A DNA stretch of 64,000 bases from positions 256,001-320,000 of the forward strand of contig JAEMWC010000234.1 in NCBI GenBank assembly GCA_016490735.1. The letters are read 5' to 3'. Positions 38,276-49,945 of this stretch are shown piece by piece; the first letter of the stretch is position 1; every line of letters begins with the position of its first letter. The translations under genes and the position numbers were made by a program. The DNA is from Pachyseris speciosa. Its lineage: Eukaryota > Cnidaria > Anthozoa > Scleractinia > Pachyseridae. The notes beneath the pieces are model-generated. The model had not been told where the DNA came from and made no database searches. It saw only the letters and a program-made list of their open reading frames with translations.

Positions 38276-38279
38276 ACAC

Positions 38280-40960
38280 ACTTTTAAGTATTATTTTATG
38301 AAGGCTTAAGATTTCGTCTATGACCCCTGAAGCTTTGCTACTCAGCTGACCGAAAGCCAAAATGATCAAACAGGACATCTTATTAGCTCTAGTTTCTATT
38401 TCCTTTGATGACCAAGAAAGGTAACACGGATCCTCACTTGGACTAGATACATGTACAAATTATTCAAGACAAAAACAAAATAAGAAATAGCAGAATTTAC
38501 GAAACATGTTTACATACCCAGAAATTTAGGCCGAAAGAATTATGAAACAGTTGTTGTTGCTATATTGCATGGTCATAGTCGCATTTAACACCTTTCCTGT
38601 ATACAACCGAACTACAAAACGAAATTTGAAATGAGAAATAAATAAGCCGCCGTGAAAGAATGCTTGGGATTCGTTGTAGGGGGTCATTTCGGTTAACTTT
38701 TAGGCGGCAAAATGTGCTCGACTCTATTATACCTGCAAAATCATAAAAATAAATGAAAAAACGTAGATTAGAAACTTTTCTTTAGTTATCTCATGACAGC
38801 TGTCTCTGAGTTAACGGCTGATCGCGATCGATCGATATGAGGTGGTGGTAACCCTGGCTACAACTAGTTATATGCAAATTTTATCTAAAGTATTCATGGC
38901 CACCGCTCATGCAGAATAATTACAAGTTACGAATTATACTTACCCTAAAAGAGCTTCGGCATATTTGTCTCATTCTACATCAAATCCGGTGAACGAGTTG
39001 CTTACAGCCATTGTCGTCCGTATTTCTACTCTGTTCAAACCTCAACTTTACTGGCCTCCTTCGTTGAATACGCGCTTAACACAAAGAAGTACACTCTTGG
39101 AGGATGTTGCAAAAGCTATCACGTTTCTTCATCAGCATGGAGGACCGATTGAGGATCATGATTGGAGAAGAATTCGCGCCCTGTAAGTTCGCTTTTCGTT
39201 CCACATGACCGGATACGAAGCATCAAGCTAAACAATGATTTTTTGTGGTGTTCGAAAACATTGAATACTATAAATGTAAGAGTTTAAGATTACTCTTTCA
39301 ACCCAAATTGCAATTCATTCTTTACTGTATACAAGAGCTTGAACATAGTTTAGGTCCGCAAGCAAGACAGCAAAAAGTGAGAAGTGATAAGAAACAAAAA
39401 GTCATACAATTCTCGTAAATGATATCATGAGGTTGAACGCAAGTCTCCTGTTTCCTATAACTAACGTGATCATCCGTACAGAAAAAAGAGTCGTTGTTAA
39501 CATTACAAAGGATGAACGTGTTAATTGATTCTTCTTACAATTTCAAAATATTACTTGTATCTTGATGATTTTTTTTTTGTTTAATCTATGTGTTTTTAAT
39601 ATTGTCGTCCCAGGCTGGTTTTCGTAGGGTGTAGTAAAGAGGTTTTCAAGTGAACATATAGTAAAGTGCCTTCTCCTCAAATTAATTTGCCCACACCAGG
39701 CATGTCGTAATTATGAGTCAATTATACTAGTTTAGGTTCAATTCGAGAATACTGAGGGGGAAAAACAGTCGTTCAATTGCGCGGTTACTTTTGTAGTTCT
39801 CAAATTAAAATGTAGACTGAAATATGTGTTGTCCTAAAAATGTGGTACTGAATGATGTGTATGAAATAAATCATATGGTACTGTAAAACAACCCTTCTGA
39901 ATGGTATAAATTTAGTGCTTATTGGCGTAAATATACACCATAGTTTGTGCACTTGTTTTACAATTAACAAGGCGTAAAAGCAGACTTTTGACTGTGTAAT
40001 GTTACCCCCGTGAAACTGCCTAAAGTTTTACATTGGAACATAGTGTAAAAATAGCCAATTCAGAGAGCAACACTACACTATATTTTCAGTGTAACGGTCT
40101 ACAAGGTGTATATTTACAGGTTTACTTTTACAAAAGTACGCTTTAATTTTTAGTGAACCATCTCCTACGGTCTGAATTAGGAACAGAATGTGTAAGATAT
40201 CATCTGTTCAGTGTTTTTAAAACTGAAAGGAAAACTACGCAAATAGAAAAAAACAAAACTGCAAAGCACAAACTGCAAGAGTACGCTCAAGCTACTTACA
40301 GGTGAACTGTGCATTTCTCCTCAAATTTTATGGTTATAATGTTTCCTCCATCTAAGCTTCTATTAAAACAAAAGGCCATGATAAAATAAAGAAAAAAGAA
40401 AAAAGCCACTTTAGGTAATTTCTTTGAAATGAAAGTAAAAATAGACTTTTGTTCAAACTTCTTCAATTCAATATTTATCACAGGAACACTTCAATTTTCA
40501 AATAAGAGAGAAGGGTATCCATGCCCATTAAGGACAACAACAATAACAACAATTTTATTTGTACCCCAACAATTATTAGAAATTGATTACACCAATATAG
40601 AGTGCAGACTACCCTTAATAACCATAAGGGGCGAAAAAGATAAGGCAGCCACACTTAGGTGATTAATTCCCATTATTGCATTATTTGATGTTATCTTTAT
40701 GAACGTATTCCAGTTTATTGTAAAATCCCTGTGAGCCCAGACCCATAACAACATGCCCTGAACTACTGTCTATTCATCATAAACTTTTTAAGTTTGATTT
40801 AGACAAAAAGCTGAATCCCTGGTGAAAACATGGAGCCGAATTGGCTTCCATGGTTCGGAAAAATGCAGAATGGAGAAGACCACTAGGTATTCTGCTTTCC
40901 TCATTTATACAATTTTCAAAAATAGAAATGAAATCAGTATCTCGTCACAGAAAAGGTGCC
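38280..40960. other. Mostly unrecognised sequence
   Basis: 39830-40150 is rich in GTGTAA/TTACAC words. 40530-40560 is CAA/AAT-rich. Apart from the candidate exon at 38950-39183 nothing looks coding. Confidence 0.4.
38950..39183 (+). CDS. Candidate orphan exon, unknown product
   Basis: The open frame reads AITFLHQHGGPIEDHDWRRI near its end and stops inside a strong splice-donor match (GCCCT followed by GTAAGT). Composition is balanced and unlike the flanking AT-rich sequence. The start is uncertain, as the frame has no good ATG. I recognise no domain. It could equally be a mobile-element fragment. Confidence 0.3.
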
Positions 40961-41646
40961 CGTGTTAAGGTGCTATGGTACCCTAGATTACTTTTTTCTC
41001 CAAAATCAAGCTAATGCAGAAGAAACCACCATCATGCAACTCGTTGCCAGAATGATGACAAACACCATGATGTTTTAATCTCTTGTTGCCATGGTAACAG
41101 AACAAGCTTTTGTCAGATGTCTTTAATAGTGCTTTCTCGGTAACAATAAATGAGCAAAAATACTTATTGAGTGAGGTAGGAAACATTTTTTAACCAATTA
41201 TTTTTGTATTGATCTATGATCTGAACCTAAACGGGTGGGTGTTTCCTGCCTATACCTACAATCAATCTTTCAAATGTTATGAAAGAACAATTCAACAGAT
41301 TGGCTTTATTTTGGTTCATTGCATAGAAGGTTTGTGTATCTCTAATTTGATCCCTAAAAAGCTGGTAAACGTAAAATCTTGAAAAGCAAATAATTGTTGC
41401 TTTCTACAAATTCCATGCCAGTTTCAATTTCCAAACCTGCATAGGGTCACGAGAAAAAATTGTTGTGATCAGGCTTTCCCATCTTTTCCAGCAATATCAC
41501 AGCAAAAGTGTTTGTTACACATGGAGCAAAGAAAAAAATCAAACAGGCATGACAGTGCACTTCTCCAGGAAAGTAATAGCATAGAGATGAGATTAAATTA
41601 AATTCAAATTTTACGTCGCAAACGAACAGTCTGGACAAATCTTTTC

Positions 41647-41868
41647 TCACCTTAGTCCTTTATTCTGAGAGTGAACGTTACAAAACAAATCTTCTGCATC
41701 CAAATTAAATAGGAAGTTCGAGGGAAAAAGGCAAACAATAGCTCTCTCTGCTACCTCTTTATCAGCAACCTCAACCAAGCAGCCAAACAGCAAGAATCTG
41801 CCCCGTTGCAACCTGGGAGATTCCCAATATTTTTGAGCCGGAAAGGCTCCTCCGAAACAATCTACCAT
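41647..41868 (-). CDS. ORF in TTAA element, ends at a splice-donor-like site
   Basis: The frame starts MVDCFGGAFPAQKYWESPR; its ATG overlaps the stop of the upstream frame. It runs 73 codons to GGACTAAG followed by GTGAGA, a good donor, after which the frame closes. GAFPAQRY and MQRG persist in the decayed copy, so the coding pattern predates the copies. The product is unknown. It could be a captured host first exon. Confidence 0.5.
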   Translation of the reverse strand: MVDCFGGAFPAQKYWESPRLQRGRFLLFGCLVEVADKEVAERAIVCLFPSNFLFNLDAEDLFCNVHSQNKGLR

Positions 41869-42275
41869 TTTCTTTTAATTCTCTGACCAGGCTTCAATCC
41901 TGCACCAGAAGTTGTTCGGGCACCATCAGCATTCAATGAAACTTCCGCCAGTGAGGATTGCAGCCCGGTGAGACAAGGCACATCTGCTTTTAGGCCCCTT
42001 GTCCACGAACAACAAACTGTCAGCAGATTCAAACGAGCGTTCGAACAAAGTTTGTTGTATTCGCAGTACCAATAAGCGATTCTTTGGAATTGGCAAGGTT
42101 TAAGCCTTCTCAGTCCTTGATGATGAGCTCCGGCACCAGCAAGTGACTCACTATTTAGGGAAATTTTGACACATTCCAAGGTAAATTCTGCAAATGATTC
42201 GGCCGACCAGAGAGTGAGTTCAAATGAGCCGAGCATGGCCACGTGATCAGCTGTCACGTGACAAGATACATGCAT
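41862..42275 (-). CDS. 137-codon ORF in TTAA element, unknown product
   Basis: It starts MHVSCHVTADHVAMLGS and contains AYWYCEYNKLCSNARLNLL. Much of it is alignable in frame segments with the frameshifted copy at 30900-31360 (AESFAEFT, RLKPCQFQR, LLTVCCSW). No signal peptide, DDE triad or zinc-finger pattern is evident. It may be a non-transposase cargo protein or conserved noncoding sequence that happens to be open. Confidence 0.45.
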   Translation of the reverse strand: MHVSCHVTADHVAMLGSFELTLWSAESFAEFTLECVKISLNSESLAGAGAHHQGLRRLKPCQFQRIAYWYCEYNKLCSNARLNLLTVCCSWTRGLKADVPCLTGLQSSLAEVSLNADGARTTSGAGLKPGQRIKRKW

Positions 42276-44615
42276 ACCAATATCCAGTCCTCCATCAAAT
42301 TCTTTGGAGAAATAAGAGATTTAAGACCCCCTCCCCCCACTCCCAACTCAGTTTTATTAAAAAAAAAAGCTATGATTTTCTAGGCTACCATAGCACCTTA
42401 ATCCTCCACCCAACCTATATAAATGAAGTCATAAAGTCAAATAGCAAAAGCATACCAACAAAACTCTTTCAGCCCATTCTTACACACAGATAAAATAAAC
42501 AGCAATGACTCTAACGGTAGTGTTAAATCGAAATGTTTGTCACCAAGGAAGCCGTAAGGATGTAATCTTAAGAGTTAAGGACAAAAATGCACATGCAATT
42601 ATTTTTACCGCAGGCAGACAATCCGAACTGCGTGACGTTACGCACACTTTTTGATCTCATGCATTTTCTCTAGTTCTCAAGTAGATTAAGGCCTGGTTCT
42701 TAACTATCCGTGATTTTTAAGAACATTCTTAAAAGAAACCGCAGATAATGCATTTAGAAGAATTAGTGAGCGATAAAACAAAACAAGAAAGAAAAAGGAG
42801 AGGAAAAAACTGAAATATCTTGGTCACGTGATTGACCACACCCTCTCTTGTTTGAAACTTCTTACCAATGATACCCACTACACTGGTATTGAGCAACTTC
42901 GCATGGCTTTCCTTGCGCCAATATTTTATGTTTAGAGCAGTCAACAGGAATTGACCGCGGTTCAGAAACCTCAAATCATTAAACCACTGCAAGAAAACAA
43001 TACACGACGCATAAATTTGTTCCCAAAAAAATTCAGCAATCAAAAAAAAAAAAAGATCAGAAATTTCCATTCAACATCGTGTTTGAACGGTTAGCCACCT
43101 CTCCCAACATTGCATTTATTCTTAAATGGCTTTCCATGTTAAATAATAATAATATTTTATTAGGAAGTTTCCATCACATAACGTGGTTTTCAGAGAGGTC
43201 CTACAAAGATTAAATCGGTCGGCTTTCCATGTTTGATCAAGATCAAACATTTTCATCCAACATTTCGCGTTACGAAGTCATGTTTGATGTTTCAGCCACC
43301 CCGACCAACAAAACGTGCACAGCCGGTAAAAAGCAACCAAATAAACGACATTAAGTCGAAATTTCAGCGATAATACGCAAAAAATCGTTCTATGGACTCA
43401 CTCTGCCTAGCGTTTGCTCAAACATTGTTTGTTTGTGCGTTTCGCCACCCAACGTTATGTTTGTCAACTGACGATGTTGGACGAAAATGTGTGATCGTTT
43501 AGCCGGGGCTTTAATCCTTAATTTTACGAGGACTCATTAAGCGCAAAAGTTTAATTTCTTAACGCTGTTGAGGCACCAAGGTCGAAAAACAGTCAGTCAA
43601 GCGGAATAAAAACACTCGTTCGCTTGCAAAGAACAGCAAAGGAAACAACGTAACAAAACAAACAAACAACAATGCAACTACTCCTTGCGTCCAAAACGAG
43701 TACAGATGATTGTTATTTATATCCAGTCGAGTGAAAAATCCAGCTTTCATTCCTGAACAAAAGTGACAACGATAAGCTCGTTAAGCTTTAATTTATTTAA
43801 TTTACTTCACTGTCCTGTGTTGTAGAGGTTTCTACCACATGAAAATACGTAAGCTTCAGTAAAGTAATAACAAGCATCCGCAAAAATAGCAAACGGTTTG
43901 TCCAAAGAAAAAGCTTCTTCCACAGAGTTTGAGCTGCTCGTTCCTTCCATTAACACCGGTGAACTGTTAAGTGACCTCTCTTGGTGAGATGCAAGATGCC
44001 GCGGTAAGGTGAAACCCCTTGAAGCGTTGAATTATTTTGTTTTCAACCACACAATCGATCCAAGTTTGAATCTTATCCTGAAAAAAATTTTTCACCCTTG
44101 TTTTTATCGCTTGAAAATTCACCTTCCGGAGTATCTTTTGACAAGTTCTTGATTTTTATGCTTTTTACGCGAATTTAACCCTTTGACTACCAATTTATTG
44201 CGTTTTGTTTTTAGTAAATTTTTAGTGATAATTAGTCTGGAGGACTAATCTTTTCCATTTAAGGAGTTGCGATGGAAATAACAGCGGTCTTGTGTCACTG
44301 TGGGCTCACTCTAAAGGTGTGACGACACGCACATTAGCGGCTGTTGTTCGTTTACCGAGTCAACAATGGAAGGTTGATTGTGGTAAATTATCCGCTTTAT
44401 GAGGTTTTTTCGAGCCATTTTCCTCCACAAAGGCCCCCAGGCTGGCATCCTTAAGCTGGAATGTGGGTAAAGCCAAGCCTTTGATAGAAGCCGGAGGTGA
44501 GAGACGGTTTCTTGCTGAATGAGACGCTAAATCTGCTTCGTAGCCAATATGGCGGTGGATGGCCGAAGCTGTCTCTCTGCTAACTTTGTGGAAGGATTCC
44601 AGGGCCTACCAAGGC

Positions 44616-46690
44616 ACAGGCTTCCCAAGCTCAAAATTCGACTCTGCATCAGCTTGTTTATATAGAGGATTGTATGGGAAAGTCGGCGGTTTTTAAAAAA
44701 AATGTGTAAATAACTATCTAATCAGAAATAAAGTTTTCCTACCTCAAATATGTCGCGTACTTGTCTCTTGTGCCGATTTTGAAGCCATTCTGACGCCGTT
44801 TAGTGACTTTTTTCGAAATCGTTATCTCTCCTTCTAAAAGAAGTAGAAGGCAGACCACTCCATCGATCGCATCAATCGCTGGCCAGACGTCACTCCACAA
44901 ATCGCTTTCTCCTCGAAAGGAAAAGTCCCGAATCGCAATAAAACCAACAGTTCCATAAAGCCCAATAAATTTCACTCCATCTCCGTGTGCTTCGGCGGTC
45001 AAAAGACTCGTGAAGAAAGAAAAATTTGGCTTGAAGTTCGCCTCTTCGGCTTTCCTGATATGCTTGTGACCGACCTCGCGACGACGGCCGTTAACGCAAG
45101 GTCAAGTAGCTGGTTTCTGATTGGTCCATTTGAATTAAGTCACGCGCTGACAACACGACCCTCCACCGGAGGGAAAGGTACATTTTGTCGCGAATCAAGT
45201 GTCACACTAGGGCTGCAGCTGGTTTGTAACCGTTAAGCCTGGTTTTCATATATCGGGAAAATCCCAGACGGTCGAGGATTTCACTGTTTTCCGACAGTCC
45301 CAGATTATACCTATTAATGAAAACTGGAGATCGTAAACATCCCCGATCGTCTGGGATGGTCGGGGACAAATCGGAAAAATCGGGAAGGTTTCTATTTTCA
45401 GGGGCACCCAACGACAAGTTTCGGTAGATATCTGTTCGGTAGAGGGTAATTCGCCTTGGGTTTTCGGCGTCGATTAAATAGTGCACTCGGATTTTCGTAC
45501 CTAAAACGTGGCCTAAAAGATTCGCAATTGGGAAATCCTAGCCCCTGAGGTTTTCGGAAAGGTCATAATTGCTGTTTTTGGCAGTCAAAAACGTCAGCTA
45601 GCATTTTCGGAAAGAAAATAGTTCCTTAGTTCAGTTCGTGGAAAGTTCATTTCAGCTTGCATTTTCTCAAAGGAAGATTTTGTTCCTTAACATTTTCGGG
45701 CAATTAAAATTTTAGCTGGGGAATCCGAACAGATGAACTATTTCTAGCTTATGAAAACATCACTTTGAGCAGACTTCAAACTCCATAAGGAACGTAAAAA
45801 TGCCTTTCTACAGCTTTTGGATGATTTGGCTCGTTGGGTGCCCCTGTATTTTGCCGATGCGTCCCAGATTTCTGCGGTGATCGTTATCTCGGTATAAATC
45901 TGGGACGGTCGGGAAATAGTGAAATCCCCGACCGTCTGGGATTTTCCCGACATATGAAAACCAGGCTTTACAGAGTTCACAACCGATCAAGCAAATTTAG
46001 AACGATAAGATTAGATTTTCAGCATAAGATAGTTATCGTTCTAAATTTGCTTGATAGTTGTGAACTCTGTAACGGTTACAAACCAGCTGCAGCCCTAGTG
46101 TGACACTTGATTCGCGACAAAATGTACCTTTCCCTCCGGTGGAGGGTCGTGTTGTCAGCGCGTGACTTAATTCAAATGGACCAATCAGAAACCAGCTACT
46201 TGACCTTGCGTTAACGGCCGTTGTCGCGAGGTCGGTCACAAGCATATCAGGAAAGCCGAAGAGGCAAACTTCAAGCCAAATTTTTCGTTCTTCACGAGTC
46301 TTTTGACCGCCGAAGCACACGGAGATGGAGTGAAATTTATTGGGCTTTATGGAACTGTTGGTTTTATTACGATTCGGGACTTTTCCTTTCGAGGAGAAAG
46401 CGATTTGTGGAGTGACGTCTGGTCAGCGATTGATGCGATCGATGGAGTGGTCTGCCTTCTACTTCTTTTAGAAGGAGAGACAACGATTTCGAAAAACTTC
46501 ACTAAACGGCGTCAGAATGGCTTCAACATCGGCACAAGAGACAAGTACGCGACATATTTGAGGTAGGAAAACTTTATTTCTGATTAGATAGTTATTTACA
46601 CATTTTTTTTAAAAACCGCCGACTTTCCCATACAATTCTCTATATAAACAAGCTGATGCAGAGTCGAATTTTGAGCTTGGGAAGCCTGTG
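44616..46690. repeat. Long palindrome, arms of about 660 bases
   Basis: The left arm (44616-45235 plus 45968-46007) pairs with the right arm (46034-46690) around a 26-base loop. Each arm contains an 87-codon frame (44739-45002 minus, 46303-46566 plus) of nearly identical sequence, including FIGLYGTVGF and SFRGESDLWSDVW. The frame ends at TTTGAG followed by GTAGGA, a donor-like site. Upstream of the frame each arm has GGACCAATCAG, a CCAAT box in CpG-richer sequence, suggesting a captured promoter and first exon. Transcription across it would give a hairpin RNA. Confidence 0.88.
45236..45967. mobile_element. 732-bp MITE with TTA target duplication
   Basis: The ends are AGCCTGGTTTTCATATATCG and its inverted form CATATGAAAACCAGGCT. 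TTA lies on both sides (45233-45235 and 45968-45970). The opposite palindrome arm keeps the uninterrupted sequence GTAACCGTTACAGAGTT (as complement at about 46055-46075), so this is a real insertion with a 3-bp duplication. This is the pattern of PIF/Harbinger-type elements. Confidence 0.92.
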
Positions 46691-47730
46691 ACCAAGGCAA
46701 TTTGGGCTAGTTTTGACTGGTAAAAAGTTCAGTAGACGTCATATTTTCCTGGTAGTACTGGGTGGTCCGACACTTACAAAAAAAACTTGGAAATAGGAAA
46801 TGGAAAAGTTCTATGTTCCTGGAATAGTTGACTTTCCCAGAATTCTTTTGGGGGCGTGAACAAGACAACTTGAGATACGCGAGATTGGCTCCAATAAAAT
46901 GGCTAAAGCGTGGCTTGCGGAAAAAGTGAGAGGAAAATTTCGCTCCAGATGCCAAGATCTGACTTTAAGGTTTGCTGTAAATGTAGAATTTTGATTTTTG
47001 GGCTATGTATTTTTTATTAAAAAGTTGACCACGAAAATGTGTAATTTTTGGTGTTCTTTGGTCAAAAGACTGGCATTTTGGGCTTTGCTGCCAAACAAAC
47101 TGTGCTATGCAGTGCAATTCGGGTATTGTTGTCGGTTTCTTGGATTTGATAATTGCAAAAAGCACCATTTAGTGCTATTTACACATTATTATGTCTTTGT
47201 GACAAAATTTAAAAAAGAAATAAATCATAAAAGCAAAAGCGGTATATTTTACGGCTATATGCATCTTTAGGAGTCAAAGGGTTAAAGACAAACTTCGATC
47301 GAAGAAGATGAAGTTGTTTTGCTCAAAATATAGAAACCAACTGAATGTGAAATTACGAGCCGCAGAAAGCGCACGAAAAATTAAGCCTAGATTTAGTTTG
47401 GGTGTCTCACACTTGGCTTGAGCCTGCGATCCAGTCAAAAGCAAGTGTCTGGGCAGCGGTCAACTTAAAAAAAAAACAGCTGACCTCGATGAGGTCTTAA
47501 CATGAGCCCGCGATATGGTCACGTCTCCCCAGCTGATGCCTTCTTTTGACAGGTGTCAATTGGCTATAAGATGGATGTCCAGTATCAAAGACGCACGCTG
47601 TAAACTAGCTGGGAAGTTGGGCCAGTGGAGTATGGCTGCCATGTTGGATAATTATGATTATTATTGGGCAACTCCGCAGTCGTCGTCGTCGTCGTTGTGC
47701 CGGAACGCCCGCGAGCAATACCGCTGGTCA

Positions 47731-48158
47731 TGATTACCATGAGAAAAGCTGTTGAAGAGCAGGTATGGTGCTCCGCTTGGTGGCCCTTAACTTCGGGGCC
47801 GCGGGAGCTCCGCTATTCAAACATCAACCCTCAAAAGTGTTAAGGAAATCCACTCGGAATTTGAAACTGTAATTCGCGTTTATTGACTAGTGCAAGTCCT
47901 CCTCTAATTGAAATTTACGTTAGCAGAAAGACGTTAAATGATTAAAGATTGAAGCGCAGCCAAGATGAGAAATAATCAAAGTTACAATAAAATGTTCACT
48001 GGCTAAAAATTTTTAAAAAAGAACATGAGGGTTCGGCTGTCAATCTACAGCCTTCGAGGGATAAAAATGGAACGCAGAATAGTAAAATATATGTAAGAAA
48101 AGGCGAGATAAAAATGATAACAAAAACAAAAGCAATGTAAAAATCTGTAAAGTAGGTG
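47731..48158. other. No gene recognised; probable PLE 3' flank
   Basis: Sequence downstream (minus strand) of the PLE C-terminus. Nothing coding was seen. Confidence 0.35.
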
Positions 48159-48208
48159 ACTATTGTTTAAAAAGAATGGTGTACTGGTTTGGTATCGGCT
48201 TAGAATTA

Positions 48209-48600
48209 CAATAAAAACCCGCAACTAAGAACCTACATTTTTGGTAAGTAGCCTAAACAGGTTCTTATATAAATGGTAGTTAACACAATTTTAGGCTACT
48301 TAGGTTCTTAAAATAGGTTCTTAATTATGGAGAAAAGTAAATAAAACTCAGTTGCAAAACAAGATGGCTATTGGCCTATTCTCTATTTTCTATTAAAAAA
48401 AACTCATTTTTACAGTAATGAGAATCTGCTTTTTTCTTCAGTAGCATTCTTGCACTGCAGCTGTAATGTACTAATATGATTTAAGAAAATCAAGTTTTCA
48501 ATTTTTAGGCTAAATAGATTCTTGTTTATAGGGGTATAAAATCCAAATTTTAGGCTAACAGGTTCTTAATTTTCAGGTTCTTAGTTCCGGGTTTTTACTG
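48209..48600. mobile_element. 392-bp MITE with TA target site
   Basis: The ends are CAATAAAAACCCGCAACTAA and TTAGTTCCGGGTTTTTACTG. TA lies on both sides. Removing the insert plus one TA restores the PLE frame across the junction. TAGGCTAACAGGTTCTTA-like words repeat near both ends. The TA site and CAGT-type end suggest the Tc1/mariner group. Confidence 0.88.
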
Positions 48601-48814
48601 TATTGTCAGCATGCTTGGTAGCAGAGGTGTGCCAAACCTCCAAAGTTTTTCTAATGCGAAAAGAGCCTTTGTCGATAACACTAGAATTATCGAAATCTAT
48701 GCGATCGTCGAATGACAAGGCATGTTTCGCACATGTTTTGACATTTCTGATATGTTCTTTCTTTCGGGTTTCAAAACACCGGCCGGTTTCACCTACATAA
48801 CACCAACCACAATT

Positions 48815-49407
48815 CTTGGCTTGCACGTCACGCAAGTATCACGCAAATAAAAAATAAAATCACTTATCTTTCAATAAATTAAGTCAAGAAATTGAGATAG
48901 TGTAGAAGAGTAATAAATAAACAACGTATCAAAGTTTCAGGATTGTGCGATATTCCGAACTCGAGTTATTTGCCAAAGGGTACCACTCAAAATTATAGTG
49001 TTTAGTATGGAAACGCCATGCTGGGGTTCTTCTGAGGAACCCCAACATGGCGGCCGGAAAACCATTAGAAACATCTGGAGCTCACTTTTGCTCTCGAAAA
49101 CGATTTTTCTCTCCACTAAACTTCAAAACATTCACATAAACACTTCTCTTAACATATTGGTTATTCAGAACTCGAAAACACAACGTAAATCGATATTTTC
49201 ATGTACGTGATATGTTTCTCAGACGCAACCACGATGTCACGCATTGTAAAAGAAATCTAAATTCAAACTGCTCTATTTTCAAAACAAGGCATGCTACCGA
49301 GCTGAAAACATGCAAACAGATATACCTTTAAAATGTTTTTAACCTGATGGAGGTAAAACCTCAAAATTTTTAATTTTAGTTTGTTCTGACGTCACGTGCA
49401 AGCCAAG
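48815..49407. mobile_element. 593-bp MITE with AATT target duplication
   Basis: The ends are CTTGGCTTGCACGTCACG and CGTCACGTGCAAGCCAAG, flanked by AATT (48811-48814 and 49408-49411). It interrupts the PLE just before the GIY-YIG motif. The interior has ATGCTGGGGTTC and GAACCCCAACATGGCGGCC. A diverged copy is at 5190-5710. Confidence 0.87.
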
Positions 49408-49945
49408 AATTGGCACAGGGTATTTTATAAATCACGTTCGGTTGATGTTCATTTATAAATCACGTTCGGTTCATGTTCAATAGATGGTCTAAATTTGGGA
49501 GAAGGAAATTCTTGTTGCAAGGTCTTGAAGGGCTTATTTACAACTTGAATGTCGTGTTTTCGAAGAATTCTAGTTAGTGGTTGCGTGACACCATCGATGA
49601 AGGGAAGGGCAGCAAAACTGTTAGGATTCTCTTGAGGCGCAGCCCATTTAAAAAACAAGCAAGCCAATTCTTCAGGCGTGGGGATGGCGTGTGTAGGCAG
49701 TTTTCCGCTTTCAGATGTTGGAAATAACAAACGAGAGATAGTTGCTGGCTCGTAGAGCATAGTGACATGGTTGATTTCGGTATTTTTCCCTTGCGATGTA
49801 CAAGGGAGTTTAATTGTGCGGTGTAAAAGGGTCTCAGCTGTGCTAATCTCGTGGGGTTTGTCATGGTGAGAGCAAAAATCTAAATATCTGTCCGTGTGGG
49901 TTGCTTTGCGATATACATCAATAGTGATCGTGTTACAAGAATTTC

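Larger units (their letters stand above)
40969..42397 (-). mobile_element. 1429-bp TTAA-flanked element carrying ORFs
   Basis: TTAA lies on both sides (40965-40968 and 42398-42401). The ends are inverted: GGTGCTATGGTACCCTAGA and TCTAGGCTACCATAGCACC. The ends differ from families A and B. It carries two overlapping minus-strand frames without transposase motifs. A decayed relative is at 30905-32400. Confidence 0.88.
44179..47281. mobile_element. TTAA-type element, family A copy 2, with palindromic core
   Basis: TTAA lies on both sides (44175-44178 and 47282-47285). The ends are CCCTTTGACTACCAA and AGGAGTCAAAGGG. The outer 430 bases on the left and 590 on the right match family A/B MITEs. The core is the long palindrome at 44616-46690. 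It sits inside family D, whose sequence resumes exactly at the TTAA sites. Confidence 0.9.
42880..47730 (-). mobile_element. Repeat family D copy 1, split by a nested 3.1-kb element
   Basis: Sequence on both sides of the TTAA element at 44179-47281 is collinear with the reverse complement of 61264-62830. Examples are GGTATTGAGCAACTTCGCAT and AACATAAAATATTGG-type sequence at the left, GGCATCTTGCAGCTCACC-type sequence in the middle, and ATTCAGTTGGTTTC-type sequence at the right. The unit without the insert is about 1.75 kb. It has no coding capacity that I recognise; CAAACATTTTCATCCAACAT words recur. Confidence 0.8.
48159..49945 (-). pseudogene. Penelope-like element, RT C-terminus plus GIY-YIG domain, interrupted
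   Basis: Read on the minus strand, the RT end at 49945-49420 shows THTDRYLDF, then FIDGVTQPLTRILRKHDI and PSPKFRPSIEHEPNVIYK. After an inserted MITE, 48810-48603 gives CYVGETGRCFETRKKEHIRN and FRIRKTLEVWHT, the GIY-YIG endonuclease typical of PLEs. After a second MITE the last residues, PIPNQYTILF, follow at 48205-48160. The RT palm and fingers are missing. The two inserts break the frame, so it is inactive. Confidence 0.88.

Noticed and set aside
44739..45002. Host gene exons in both orientations at 44.7-46.6 kb
   Set aside because: The paired frames are the two arms of a palindrome inside a TTAA element, so they are treated as captured sequence rather than a gene.
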